Shown here one piece after another: positions 52,903 to 61,689 of a stretch of 64,000 nucleotides of DNA. The translations under genes were made by a program, and so were the position numbers. The stretch spans positions 62,001 to 126,000 of the forward strand of contig NZ_CANMZV010000005.1 of assembly GCF_947502415.1 (NCBI RefSeq), given 5' to 3'. The notes beneath the pieces are model-generated. The model was not told where the DNA came from. It searched no databases and was given only the letters and a program-made list of their open reading frames with translations. Within the stretch, counting starts at the first letter, position 1. Each line of letters opens with the position of its first letter. Source of the DNA: an uncultured Photobacterium sp. (GTDB lineage: Bacteria > Pseudomonadota > Gammaproteobacteria > Enterobacterales > Vibrionaceae).

Positions 52903-54351
52903 ATGAAATTTATCGTTAAACCCCATCCAGAGATTTTTGTAAAGAGTGAGTCTGTTCGAAAACGCTTTACCAAAATCCTGGAATGTAATATTCGCATTAT
53001 TCTTCAGCGTTTGTCTGATTCCATCGCGGTGCAAAACCGTCGTAGTCATATCGAAGTGTCATCAAAAGATGAGAGTATTCGTGATGAGGTTTTGGCGGTT
53101 TTAACACAAACGCCAGGTATTCACCATGTTCTGGAAGTTCAACAAACAGAATTTACAGATCTGCATGATATTTATGAGCAGACGCTGGAACGTGTTCGCG
53201 ATCAGCTTGAAGGCAAAACTTTTTGCGTACGTGCTAAGCGCGTAGGTAAGCATGACTTTACTTCGATTGAGTTGGAGCGTTATGTCGGCGGTGGCCTGAA
53301 CCAGGCGATAGAGTCGGCTTCAGTGAAGCTGAAAAATCCGGATGTGACAGTTCGTGTTGAAGTCGCGAATGATATCTTGAATCAGGTTCTTGCTCGCCAT
53401 AAAGGTCTGGGCGGTTTCCCGCTTGGTACACAAGAAGATGTGCTGAGTCTGATTTCTGGTGGCTTCGACTCGGGTGTATCAAGCTACCTGCATATTAAAC
53501 GCGGTAGCAAGGTGCATTACTGTTTCTTTAACCTTGGTGGCCCGGCTCATGAAATCGGCGTTAAGCAGGTTTCTCATTTTCTTTGGAAAAAATACGGTTC
53601 ATCAGCCAAAGTTAAATTCATCGCTATTGATTTTGAGCCAGTAGTTGGTGAAATCCTTGAAAATGTTGCAGATGGTCAGATGGGTGTTGTGCTGAAACGT
53701 ATGTTCATGCGCGCAGCTGGTCAGGTTGCAGAGCGTTTTGGTATTCAGGCTCTGGTAACGGGTGAAGCCCTGGGGCAGGTATCGAGTCAGACGCTGACCA
53801 ACCTGCGTCACATTGACGGCGTAACGGATTCATTGATCTTGCGTCCACTGATCAACTGGGACAAAGAAGACATTATTGATGTGGCCCGCAAGATCGGTAC
53901 CGAAGATTTTGCGAAGACAATGCCGGAATTCTGTGGTGTGATTTCGAAGAGCCCGACAGTGAAAGCGGTTAAAGAAAAGCTGGAAGTTGAAGAGGCTAAG
54001 TTCGATTTTTCTGTTCTGGATCGTGTTGTTCAGGAAGCGCGAGTAATGGATATTCGAGACATCGAGAAAGAAAGCCAAGAGCAGGCACCGGAAATCGAGC
54101 TGGTTGATCAGATCGATACTGGCGCGATTGTGCTGGATATCCGTAGCCCGGATGAAGAAGATGAAAACCCGCTTGAAATTGATGATGTTGAGATTAAGCA
54201 CTTGCCGTTCTACAAGCTGGCTACCCAGTTTGGTGACCTGCCACAGGACAAGACTTACCTGCTTTACTGTGATCGTGGTGTGATGAGTCGCCTTCAGGCT
54301 CTGTACCTGAAGGAAAATGGTTTCGATAACGTGAAGGTGTATCGTCCGTAA
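52903..54351 (+). CDS. thiI: tRNA 4-thiouridine synthase / thiamine sulfurtransferase
   Basis: A 482-residue protein, same length as E. coli ThiI. N-terminal ferredoxin-like and THUMP domains bind tRNA; the PP-loop SGGFDSG near residue 184 adenylates U8; a C-terminal rhodanese domain has the persulfide cysteine C456 in LLYCDRG. It makes s4U8 in tRNA and passes sulfur to ThiS for thiamine. Followed by a terminator. Confidence 0.98.
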   Translation: MKFIVKPHPEIFVKSESVRKRFTKILECNIRIILQRLSDSIAVQNRRSHIEVSSKDESIRDEVLAVLTQTPGIHHVLEVQQTEFTDLHDIYEQTLERVRDQLEGKTFCVRAKRVGKHDFTSIELERYVGGGLNQAIESASVKLKNPDVTVRVEVANDILNQVLARHKGLGGFPLGTQEDVLSLISGGFDSGVSSYLHIKRGSKVHYCFFNLGGPAHEIGVKQVSHFLWKKYGSSAKVKFIAIDFEPVVGEILENVADGQMGVVLKRMFMRAAGQVAERFGIQALVTGEALGQVSSQTLTNLRHIDGVTDSLILRPLINWDKEDIIDVARKIGTEDFAKTMPEFCGVISKSPTVKAVKEKLEVEEAKFDFSVLDRVVQEARVMDIRDIEKESQEQAPEIELVDQIDTGAIVLDIRSPDEEDENPLEIDDVEIKHLPFYKLATQFGDLPQDKTYLLYCDRGVMSRLQALYLKENGFDNVKVYRP

Positions 54352-54381
54352 TAGCCTGACGATATATCTAGTCTGAAATGT

Positions 54382-54415
54382 AAAAACGAGAGTTGTAGGC
54401 TCTCGTTTTTTTTTT
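54382..54415. terminator. Terminator thiI / yajL
   Basis: AAAAACGAGAG-ttgtagg-CTCTCGTTTTTTTTTT; strong on the plus strand, with an A-run allowing some use by the converging minus-strand genes. Confidence 0.92.
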
Positions 54416-54447
54416 GCTAAAGGGAAACGGAGGCAAGTATCTAGCTT

Positions 54448-55071
54448 CTACTTCCTTGGTAACACTTCGTAGTGCATGTTTGGCCATACCACCATTGGTG
54501 CTGCGACTTCGCCGGCTTTTTCTTTGCTTGTTAGGTGGCTGATGATATCCAGTGCGAACTCCATCGCAGTACCCGGCCCTTGGCTGGTTAGCAAGTTGTT
54601 GTTAATGTCATAAACAACCCGCTTGGTGCGACGACGATCCTGTGGAATTTGTTCAAGGAAGGCGGGGTGCGCTGTCATGATAGCTGTCGGGAACATTTGA
54701 TGATGTTCCAGAACAACAGCCGGAGCGGCACAGATTGCCGCAATAAGTTTTCCGTCATATTTATGCTGGTTCACAAACTCCACCAGTAGCGGGCTGTCGC
54801 GGAAGCACTCTGCACCGCCAAGACCGCCTGGTAGTACAACACAGTCAAATGGTTCGTCTGCAATGTTAACCAAAGCAACATCAGCGACCAGTTTAATGCC
54901 ACGCGAGCCTTCAACAATCAGCGCACCGTCGGATGCAGTGCTGGCAGTGGTAACCTCAAAGCCGGCACGGATCAAGATATCGATGGTGGTAATCGCTTCC
55001 ATCTCTTCGCTGCCAGGTGCGATGCACACTGCCACTTTCACCGGACGTTGATGTTGAGCGTTATCAGTCAT
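54448..55071 (-). CDS. yajL: DJ-1/ThiJ/PfpI family protein YajL
   Basis: A 207-residue DJ-1 homologue (E. coli YajL 196), a protein linked to oxidative-stress defence and glyoxal-adduct repair. The nucleophile-elbow cysteine is C114 in AAICAAPAVV and the conserved Glu is E22 or E23 in GSEEMEA. ATG 55071 gives the family start; the frame is open 28 codons further upstream but that part encodes the end of panE in another frame. Overlaps panE by 8 bases; next to thiI as in E. coli. Confidence 0.94.
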   Translation of the reverse strand: MTDNAQHQRPVKVAVCIAPGSEEMEAITTIDILIRAGFEVTTASTASDGALIVEGSRGIKLVADVALVNIADEPFDCVVLPGGLGGAECFRDSPLLVEFVNQHKYDGKLIAAICAAPAVVLEHHQMFPTAIMTAHPAFLEQIPQDRRRTKRVVYDINNNLLTSQGPGTAMEFALDIISHLTSKEKAGEVAAPMVVWPNMHYEVLPRK

Positions 55072-55966
55072 TGTTCTTTTGCTCCAATTGTTTAATTTGT
55101 TGCCATAGCCGGGTGTTGGCCGGAACACCAATCTGGTGTGCTTTCGCCCGGGCAATCAGATAGCCAGTAATATAGTCGATTTCGGTGGGTCTTTGCTGGC
55201 AAATGTCCTGATTCATTGAAGAATAGTTCTGTGCTGTTGCTTTAATAACATTATCAGCCAACTGTTTCAGCTCTCTGCCACTGGTAGGATAGCCTTCTGC
55301 CGTCATTACCAGAGCGACTTCATTGCAGACAGTTTTTAATAGTGTTTTAAATTCATTCTTGGTCAGTTCGCCGTTACGGCATTGGTGAATGGCGGTAAGC
55401 GGATTGATGGCACAGTTGATCGCCAGCTTTTGCCATAGTGGCTTGTTGATATCATGGTGCCACTGGCAAGGAGGAAGGTGTTGGTCAAACAGCTTTGCTA
55501 AGTATTCGTATTGGACGCCGGCCATATTTAAGGCGCCAATCCAGGTTTGTCCTGTACCGGTATGATTGATCTGTTGTTTTGCTGGTCGGAAAGCGGCCTG
55601 GGCAGTGGTGGCATAGAGAATAGGGTTACCTGGTAATAATGTCAGTGCCGATTCCTGGCTACCCATGCCATTGTGCATGATCACAACAGGTACGCCTGGA
55701 GCCAAATAAGGACGAATATCGCTAAGGGCTTGCTTAACCTGAAAGGCTTTTACTGTAATCAGGATGCACTCGGAATGTTGTAGCTGTTCGATCTGGTTGG
55801 CCGGAAACTGACTGGTTTGCAATTCACTTTTCGGTTCAAGTGGTTGCAGTGTGATAGTTAGATCTTGGGTTTGCTCCCGGGTCCAGAAATGGACCTGGTG
55901 GTGTTGAGCTAATTTGCATCCCCATAAGCGTCCAATGGCACCAGCACCGACAATGGTGATTTTCAC
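55064..55966 (-). CDS. panE: 2-dehydropantoate 2-reductase
   Basis: A 300-residue NADPH enzyme reducing ketopantoate to pantoate in coenzyme A synthesis (E. coli 303). Rossmann start VKITIVGAGAIGRLW; HNGMGSQE; catalytic lysine in KLAINCAINPLTAI. The GTG at 55966 is chosen because it gives KITIVGAG at the N-terminus and follows GGGAGAGG. Overlaps yajL; the panE-yajL pairing is seen in relatives. Confidence 0.95.
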   Translation of the reverse strand: MKITIVGAGAIGRLWGCKLAQHHQVHFWTREQTQDLTITLQPLEPKSELQTSQFPANQIEQLQHSECILITVKAFQVKQALSDIRPYLAPGVPVVIMHNGMGSQESALTLLPGNPILYATTAQAAFRPAKQQINHTGTGQTWIGALNMAGVQYEYLAKLFDQHLPPCQWHHDINKPLWQKLAINCAINPLTAIHQCRNGELTKNEFKTLLKTVCNEVALVMTAEGYPTSGRELKQLADNVIKATAQNYSSMNQDICQQRPTEIDYITGYLIARAKAHQIGVPANTRLWQQIKQLEQKNND

Positions 55967-56038
55967 CAAACCTCTCCCTTTGATTACCATATCAATGAAA
56001 GGACTCAGGATATCATGGGTGTAAGTTATAAGATAAAG

Positions 56039-56068
56039 AAAGAGCCCATCTTATGATGAGCTCTTTGA
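56039..56068 (-). terminator. Hairpin after first ompK
   Basis: AAAGAGCcCATC-ttat-GATGaGCTCTTT with an A-rich left flank that reads as a T-rich tail on the minus strand. Probable terminator of the ompK gene to its right. Confidence 0.65.
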
Positions 56069-56117
56069 GAACGATGGAATAAATGAAGTAGAACAGGTTT
56101 ACACGCTGAAGGGGGGA

Positions 56118-56966
56118 TTAAAACTTATAGTTCACTGATAGGTAGTGACCGAAACCAGAGGTATCACCGGCAACACCACCATCGGCAAACAACGCCATAT
56201 CTTTGTAGTATTTCAGGCCATAACCCAATGCCCACTGTGGGGTATGGTAGTAAAGGCCATTAAACCACTCTACCGATGTTGTACTTCTGTTTGGGTCATT
56301 CGTCAGCTTTGAAGCGCCAAACTTATAGTCAAGATATCCCTGGTAGGTAATGAAGTGGCCGGAATTTAGGCTGTACCAAGGCTTAAACCAGTTGGTTGAT
56401 ACCATGTAACCATCCCATTCCCCTTCATTATCGAGGCCGAAATTTTCCCTGACATAGCGGGCATAGGTGTTGAGGCCCATTTTGCCGAACCAGGGAACCT
56501 GAATATCGGAGCCAATACCGATATAGTGCTCGAATAGCGCCCGGTCACCGACATTGGTAACAGTTGATATATAGAGCTCCTGAACCGGGCCAAAGGAGAG
56601 ATCTTTCCCTGTCATGCCGTCAATTGATAATCTTGGGGCGAATTTAAAGAAGAAGTTATCAGCCCAGTCACTGGGGTCTGTTGAGCCTTCCTCTTTACTT
56701 CGGTCCGAATTCGTTGAGTTGAATAAATCAAAGACATCCAAGTAGCCGTAGACATCCAACCAGCCGGAGCGGCCACCGAATTCCATTTCGAAATAAGTAT
56801 CATCTTGAGCCCCAAACGGGATTTTGTTGTCGATACTCTGCATTATGTTGAAAGTCATCCATTTATAGTCATTTTTTCGGATGTCGTCAGAGTAATCGAC
56901 GGCGAAGCTCATGCCGGGGAGGACGAGAGCGGTACTGATACTGAGAGCTGCCAGAGTTCTATACAT
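56118..56966 (-). CDS. OmpK/Tsx-type outer-membrane channel, copy 1
   Basis: A 282-residue beta-barrel of the OmpK family (related to nucleoside channel Tsx). Signal peptide cleaved after LVLPGMSFA; then DYSDDIRKNDYKWMTFNIMQ, EMEFGGRSGWLDVYGYLDVFDL, alternating strands and the terminal SVNYKF with C-terminal Phe needed for outer-membrane insertion. OmpK of vibrios is a phage receptor and protective antigen. A paralogue lies 375 bases upstream; each has its own leader and terminator, so they are separately expressed. Confidence 0.88.
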   Translation of the reverse strand: MYRTLAALSISTALVLPGMSFAVDYSDDIRKNDYKWMTFNIMQSIDNKIPFGAQDDTYFEMEFGGRSGWLDVYGYLDVFDLFNSTNSDRSKEEGSTDPSDWADNFFFKFAPRLSIDGMTGKDLSFGPVQELYISTVTNVGDRALFEHYIGIGSDIQVPWFGKMGLNTYARYVRENFGLDNEGEWDGYMVSTNWFKPWYSLNSGHFITYQGYLDYKFGASKLTNDPNRSTTSVEWFNGLYYHTPQWALGYGLKYYKDMALFADGGVAGDTSGFGHYLSVNYKF

Positions 56967-57293
56967 AATGAATTCTCGCTAACCATTTGCCATTGCCAGT
57001 GGTACTTCTTTCTGGGTTCAGTTCTGTGGCGGAGACAGGGAACCGAATATTGCAGTAAGAAGCCTGTCGTGAGCGCATTATGGGAGTAGAAAAAGCTTCG
57101 CGCTCATACAGCAAAGGCTAGCGTAATTTCTCAGCTCTGTTGTTTTGTCTTAAAGCTAAGTCGTGATTCTCAGGGGCGGGTTTAAAATGTATCGAAAAAT
57201 ATAGTGCAAAAAGAGATAGAAAGCGGGGATGTCTTGGAATTAAATTCAATCTTAATTTTGAGAGTTTTGGGTAGCGTCGCCGGGTAAATATAA
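56967..57293. other. Leader of ompK copy 1
   Basis: Gene-free; presumed promoter and 5' leader for the leftward ompK gene. No operator recognised. Confidence 0.5.
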
Positions 57294-57318
57294 ATAAAAA
57301 GGCACCCGGAGGTGCCTT
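57294..57318 (-). terminator. Terminator of ompK copy 2
   Basis: AAGGCACC-tccg-GGTGCCTTTTT on the minus strand; strong stem and T-run 24 bases after the stop. Confidence 0.9.
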
Positions 57319-57341
57319 CAATCATGCTAAAACAGTGAGTC

Positions 57342-58211
57342 TTAGAACTTGTAAGTAACGCTTACGTAGTGGCCAATACCTGATGATTTAAATGCAGATG
57401 AGTCTTTAATGCCGTAGATGTTGTTGTATGCTTTCAGGCCGTAACCTACTGCGTAGCGGTCTGAGTGCCAGTACAGGCCGTTAAACATTGCGCCACCGCT
57501 GCTAGCAGTTGCGCCTAGCTCGTCTTTCAGGCCGAACTGGTAATCGATGTAACCCTGGTAAGACAGGAAGCTGCCGTTGTCAAAGAAGTGGAATGGTTTG
57601 AACCAGTTAGTCGAAATCTGGTAACCGTTCCAGTCTTTAGCATTCAGGTCATACAGAGAGTATAGGTTCAGGCCAACTTTACCGAACCATGGTAGCTCAA
57701 CATCAGAACCCAGACCAACGAATGCTTGGTTTACACCATTGCCTTGGTATTGAAGTTTGCCATCTTTCAGGACAGGTTTGCCGTCTTTGTCAGTAACAAT
57801 ACCAGTGTTACCAGCGTTACCAGACCACTGGAATAGCGTTGCAAGGTAAAGCTCTTTAACTGGACCGAAAGACAGGTCTTGACCTGTTACTGCATCAAGA
57901 GAAATGCGTGGTGCAAATTTCATGAAGATTTTTTCTGCACCATTTTTGTCGCTGTCGCTGTCGCTGTCGTTAGCTAGGTTGAATACATCAACGTAGCCGT
58001 ATAGGTCGAAGATACCTGAGCGGCCGCCGAATTCCATTTCTAGGTAGTCGTGGCTTGATTCACCAGGTAGCTCATCAAAAGCGTACATTAGGTTAAACTG
58101 TGACCAGCTGTAGTCATTCTTGTGGATGTCGTCAGAATAATCTGCTGCATTTACTGCTGCAGGTAGAGCTGTTGCTGCTAAGATGCTCAGTGCTACTAGT
58201 GATTTACGCAT
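57342..58211 (-). CDS. ompK: OmpK/Tsx-type outer-membrane channel, copy 2
   Basis: A 289-residue OmpK-family barrel. Signal peptide ends ALPAAVNA before ADYSDDIHKNDYSWSQFNLMY; EMEFGGRSGIFDLYGYVDVFNL and the terminal SVTYKF match copy 1. Predicted loops differ: one holds the acidic repeat NDSDSDSDKNG encoded by a hexanucleotide repeat, another an insert around TDKDGKPVLKDGK. This is the closer match to vibrio OmpK as I recall it. Loop variation fits phage or immune pressure on a surface receptor. Confidence 0.9.
   Translation of the reverse strand: MRKSLVALSILAATALPAAVNAADYSDDIHKNDYSWSQFNLMYAFDELPGESSHDYLEMEFGGRSGIFDLYGYVDVFNLANDSDSDSDKNGAEKIFMKFAPRISLDAVTGQDLSFGPVKELYLATLFQWSGNAGNTGIVTDKDGKPVLKDGKLQYQGNGVNQAFVGLGSDVELPWFGKVGLNLYSLYDLNAKDWNGYQISTNWFKPFHFFDNGSFLSYQGYIDYQFGLKDELGATASSGGAMFNGLYWHSDRYAVGYGLKAYNNIYGIKDSSAFKSSGIGHYVSVTYKF
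57947..57969 (-). repeat. Hexanucleotide repeat in ompK copy 2
   Basis: TGTCGC is repeated three times plus five bases; on the coding strand it writes alternating Asp-Ser codons. Unit length keeps the frame, so slippage would lengthen or shorten a surface loop. Confidence 0.88.
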
Positions 58212-58583
58212 GGTTAACTCTCGCTAATTGTTTTTTAAGACTCGGACTTGTTTTTTGGGTGTCCGTATTTATGGCGGCAATTTTATGGCTTTATGTCACT
58301 GTTGGGAATGTAACGATTGCGCAATCCTTTTCCAAACGTGACAGCGATCTTCTGTAATCCATTACAAAGAAAGGTATTGGTGATCTCGATCGGTATTTTT
58401 TATGTTTTTTCTGAATATTTTCTGAACTAAGTGATAAACCGCTCATCTAATTGCGGTTCAGAGATGTTGATCAGTGAAGAAAAGGTAAAAAAATGGAAAG
58501 GGGAAGTACTTTGCTTCAACAAAATACTTCCGTTTTTTAGCTAAAAGCCTTGCTGGGAAGAAAATGGTAAGGGATCAGTTCGC
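58212..58583. other. Leader of ompK copy 2 and 3' flank of ampG
   Basis: No gene seen. Contains AACCGC/GCGGTT inverted repeat at about 58437-58460 and GGAAGTA/TACTTCC at about 58502-58531, which may end ampG transcripts; neither has a clear minus-strand T-run. Confidence 0.45.
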
Positions 58584-59957
58584 TTACGGTCGGGTGTCTG
58601 TTGCTGATTTTGCGTTTTTATCCACGGCAAAAATCAGCAGTAAAACGGGCAAACCGATCAGCGCGGTACTAAGGAAAAACATGTTGTATCCAAAGTTATC
58701 GACATATAGCCCTGAAAATCCGGCAATGAACTTGGGGAATAGCAGCATAATCGAACTGAATAGCGCGTATTGTGTGGCGGAAAAGGCAATGTTAGTAAGG
58801 CTCGACATATAGGTAATGAATGCCGCTGTGGCTATACCTGCACTGAGGTTATCGGCTGAGATCACTAGAGTGAGCATTGGCAGGCTGTTGCCTATATAGG
58901 TAAAGAGCATGAAAAGGAGGTTGGTACAGGCTGCGAGAATTGCCCCTAGAGCCAGAATCTTCAGCGTGTTGAATCGGCTTACCAGAATCCCCCCTAGCCC
59001 TGCGCCGAGTAACGTCATAATCACTCCATAGATTTTGGATACCGAAGCAACCTCCGTTTTGGTAAAGCCCATGTCGACATAGAAGGCATTGGCCATGACG
59101 CCCATCACTACATCTGAAATGCGGTAGCAACCGATAAGCACCAGAATCAGCAAGGCATCTTTGCCATAACGGGTGAAAAAGTCCTGAAATGGCATTACTG
59201 CTGCGGTGTAGAACCAAGCTATCATTCGGGCTAATTTTGACGGTAAGCCTATTTCTGTTAGTTTTTGTCGGTAATCATGTTCTATTTGATCGACAGCTGA
59301 ATTGTCGATGTCTGGCTCATGAATACATAGTGCGGTGATCAGGCCGACGAGCATCAGGGATGCCATGATGAAATAGGCGTACTTCCAGCCATTAACTTCA
59401 TAACCCGTATCTGAGCCAAACCAGGCGGCAAAAGCCAGAGCTCCGGCACCAGCCATGATCATTGCCAGCCGGTATCCTGTCATATAAGCAGCGGCAAGGG
59501 CGGCTTGTAGTCGCTCTGAAGCCATTTCAATCCGGTAAGCGTCGATCACAATATCTTGTGAGGCTGATGAGAAGGCGACAATAAGTGCAAAGATCGCTAG
59601 CTGAATAATGTCAACTTGCGGGTTACTACTGGCCATACCGATTAGTGAGGCGATAATCATCAGTTGAGAGAACACCATCCAGCCCCGACGCCGTCCCAAT
59701 AGCCTCGATAAGACAGGAATGGGAAAGCGGTCGATCAGAGGTGACCAGGCCCATTTAAATCCATACGCTAATGCAACCCAGCTGAAGAAACCGATATCTG
59801 TACGGCTGACATCCGCTTCTCGGAGCCAGAAAGAGAGTGTGCCGAATACCAGCAGTAGTGGTAGTCCTGAAGAGAATCCCAGTGCCAGCATTATTAGTAC
59901 TTTTTTTTCAAAATAGACCCGCCAGCCTAATTTATTGTTATCAACCGCTTTTTCCAT
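58584..59957 (-). CDS. ampG: Muropeptide permease AmpG
   Basis: A 457-residue MFS inner-membrane transporter that imports 1,6-anhydro-muropeptides for cell-wall recycling and, in some species, AmpC induction. Begins with FEKKVLIMLALGFSSGLPLLLVFGTLSFWLREA, then AYGFKWAWSPLIDR and RRRGWMVFSQL; about 12 to 14 spans. Clusters with yajG and bolA here as in E. coli. Substrates come from lytic transglycosylases such as MltF. Confidence 0.95.
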   Translation of the reverse strand: MEKAVDNNKLGWRVYFEKKVLIMLALGFSSGLPLLLVFGTLSFWLREADVSRTDIGFFSWVALAYGFKWAWSPLIDRFPIPVLSRLLGRRRGWMVFSQLMIIASLIGMASSNPQVDIIQLAIFALIVAFSSASQDIVIDAYRIEMASERLQAALAAAYMTGYRLAMIMAGAGALAFAAWFGSDTGYEVNGWKYAYFIMASLMLVGLITALCIHEPDIDNSAVDQIEHDYRQKLTEIGLPSKLARMIAWFYTAAVMPFQDFFTRYGKDALLILVLIGCYRISDVVMGVMANAFYVDMGFTKTEVASVSKIYGVIMTLLGAGLGGILVSRFNTLKILALGAILAACTNLLFMLFTYIGNSLPMLTLVISADNLSAGIATAAFITYMSSLTNIAFSATQYALFSSIMLLFPKFIAGFSGLYVDNFGYNMFFLSTALIGLPVLLLIFAVDKNAKSATDTRP

Positions 59958-60095
59958 GGCTCCCTCAACGCTGTGTTACTGATTTTTTCCGATTATAAAG
60001 CTAACTGACAGTGAACTTCAGTAAAAAGAAAAAATATGTCTGGTTAGGAGCATTAAATGCCAGGTAGTGAGGTGGAATGGGAAAAATGAAAGCCT

Positions 60096-60458
60096 TTATG
60101 GGCGGATCCCTTGCATTTTTTCCTGATATTCAGCCAGGCCGAGTAGGTATTGCGCTGTGGTGGTGACTTTAAACTGAATAAAGTTGTTGCCTAGTAGTTC
60201 GTGCTCTTCGAGAGACTCAAGCAAGTGGAGAAGGAACCAATAACCGGATTCATAGGAATTGGCTGGAGCACCTGAAGCTACCGAGAGTTTCCACCAGTCA
60301 CGGAGATGCTCGGTACAGGTTTTTTGCAGCGAACTGTAGCTGACATTCCCGCTGAGGGTCCCGAGAGCACTCAATGCCAAAGCTGGCGCGTAGTCAGCGA
60401 TATGCTGATTGACTAATTCGGAAGAAACATCTGGCCGGGACGAGATCAATGTAAGCAT
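60096..60458 (-). CDS. Conserved-looking hypothetical protein
   Basis: A 120-residue soluble, mainly helical protein (TLSGNVSYSSLQKTCTEHLRDWWKLS, LLHLLESLEEHELLGNNF). I do not recognise a family. ATG 60458 follows AGGTGAC; a GTG three codons earlier is possible. It sits 42 bases after ppiA in the same direction, so it may be cotranscribed with yajG-ppiA. It shows no signal peptide or membrane span. Confidence 0.65.
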   Translation of the reverse strand: MLTLISSRPDVSSELVNQHIADYAPALALSALGTLSGNVSYSSLQKTCTEHLRDWWKLSVASGAPANSYESGYWFLLHLLESLEEHELLGNNFIQFKVTTTAQYLLGLAEYQEKMQGIRP

Positions 60459-60500
60459 AGCAGTCACCTGGTCGTAAACTAACGGCCAGGTGACGTTAGC

Positions 60501-61055
60501 CTACTCTTTGATAATTTTTATAGCTTTAATAACTATAGGCTGCTGTGGAACATCTTTCATACCCATTGAGCGGACTGTAGTCGTAGGAATTTCAGTCATT
60601 TTTTCAATAACTGAGAAGCCTTTCACAACTTTACCAAAAACGGCATAGCCCGGACGGTTACCTTGGGCATCTAGGAATGTGTTGTTTTGATAGTTGATAT
60701 AGAACTGGCGGGTAGCTGAATTTGGAGCCTGAGTACGAGCCATCGCCACGGTTGCGCGAGCATTGCTCAGACCGTTGGTTGATTCGTTTTTAATAGGCTG
60801 ATAACTTGGGCGGCGCTTAAGATCTTTGTCAAAGCCTCCCCCCTGAGCCATGAAGCCTGGGATCACCCGGTGAAAAATGGTATCTACGTAGCTGTCATCT
60901 TCCACATAGCGAAGGAAGTTCTGGCTGGATACTGGGGCATTTTTTTCATCCAGCTGAATTGTAAACTCACCAAGGTTAGTCGTAACTAATACTTGTGTTG
61001 CCGCACTGACAGGTAGAGCGAAACAAACAAGTAGCGCAACAAGAAAACGATGCAT
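60501..61055 (-). CDS. ppiA: Periplasmic peptidyl-prolyl cis-trans isomerase (cyclophilin)
   Basis: A 184-residue cyclophilin with a Sec signal peptide (FLVALLVCFALPVSAA), hence the PpiA type and not cytosolic PpiB. Core motifs FHRVIPGFMAQGGG, ATVAMARTQAPNSATRQFYIN and YAVFGKVVKG hold the active-site Arg, Phe and Gln. Its start shares a base with the yajG stop, so the two are translationally coupled. Confidence 0.95.
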   Translation of the reverse strand: MHRFLVALLVCFALPVSAATQVLVTTNLGEFTIQLDEKNAPVSSQNFLRYVEDDSYVDTIFHRVIPGFMAQGGGFDKDLKRRPSYQPIKNESTNGLSNARATVAMARTQAPNSATRQFYINYQNNTFLDAQGNRPGYAVFGKVVKGFSVIEKMTEIPTTTVRSMGMKDVPQQPIVIKAIKIIKE

Positions 61056-61624
61056 TACAGGTTCTCCTGCATGTAAGTATTTAGATCTGGATCAGCATAG
61101 ATATCTTTCAGGACGGCGCTGATCAGGCTGTTCATCGCTTCTTCCATATCTTCAACTGAAGCGCTCATTGTGCCACTGCGTGCTGATTTGCCTGAGTAAC
61201 GTTTAACGAATTTGCCTTTTGGTGACTCGACAACAAGCTGAAGTTGCAGTTTGCTGCTTAGTTCATGGCTCATGACGCTATGTTTAACGTTGACAATGGC
61301 TTCCAGGATATCGAGGCGTAGTGTGCCCTGGCTGTCTTCTGTCAAAGTATAGCCCTGAGATTTTAGCTGGCGTGACAATGCCTCTTCTAAAGTAACACGC
61401 AGGTTTTGGGTTGTGTGCAGCGGCTGAACATTCTGGCGGCCGCTATCAACAACTGCGATAAACTGCGCAGTACGTAGGTCACGGCTTTCGATGCTCAGAG
61501 CCTGACCGTTAGCTGTCGGCTGGGCAGCAATAACAGGTTCCGGGCTAATGGTGAGCTGTGGTTCAGACGGCGCTGAACAGGCTGTAAGAGCCAAAACGGA
61601 GGCGGCAATAAGAAGCTTCTTCAT
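61055..61624 (-). CDS. yajG: YajG-family lipoprotein
   Basis: A 189-residue lipoprotein (E. coli 192) with lipobox LTACS at C16. The family (DUF3313-like beta/alpha periplasmic domain) has unknown function and stands next to ampG and bolA in many genomes. Features seen: RVTLEEALSRQLKSQGY and SASVEDMEEAMNSLISAVLKDI helices. Confidence 0.92.
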   Translation of the reverse strand: MKKLLIAASVLALTACSAPSEPQLTISPEPVIAAQPTANGQALSIESRDLRTAQFIAVVDSGRQNVQPLHTTQNLRVTLEEALSRQLKSQGYTLTEDSQGTLRLDILEAIVNVKHSVMSHELSSKLQLQLVVESPKGKFVKRYSGKSARSGTMSASVEDMEEAMNSLISAVLKDIYADPDLNTYMQENL

Positions 61625-61689
61625 ATCTTTTTCTATCCTTAATAAAAGTTGCTGCGCACATACAGCAACTTAATAGCAAATTAAGTAGG

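Noticed and set aside
57119..57321. 67-codon minus-strand frame between the ompK genes
   Set aside because: Runs through the ompK copy 2 terminator and has no start signal or protein features.
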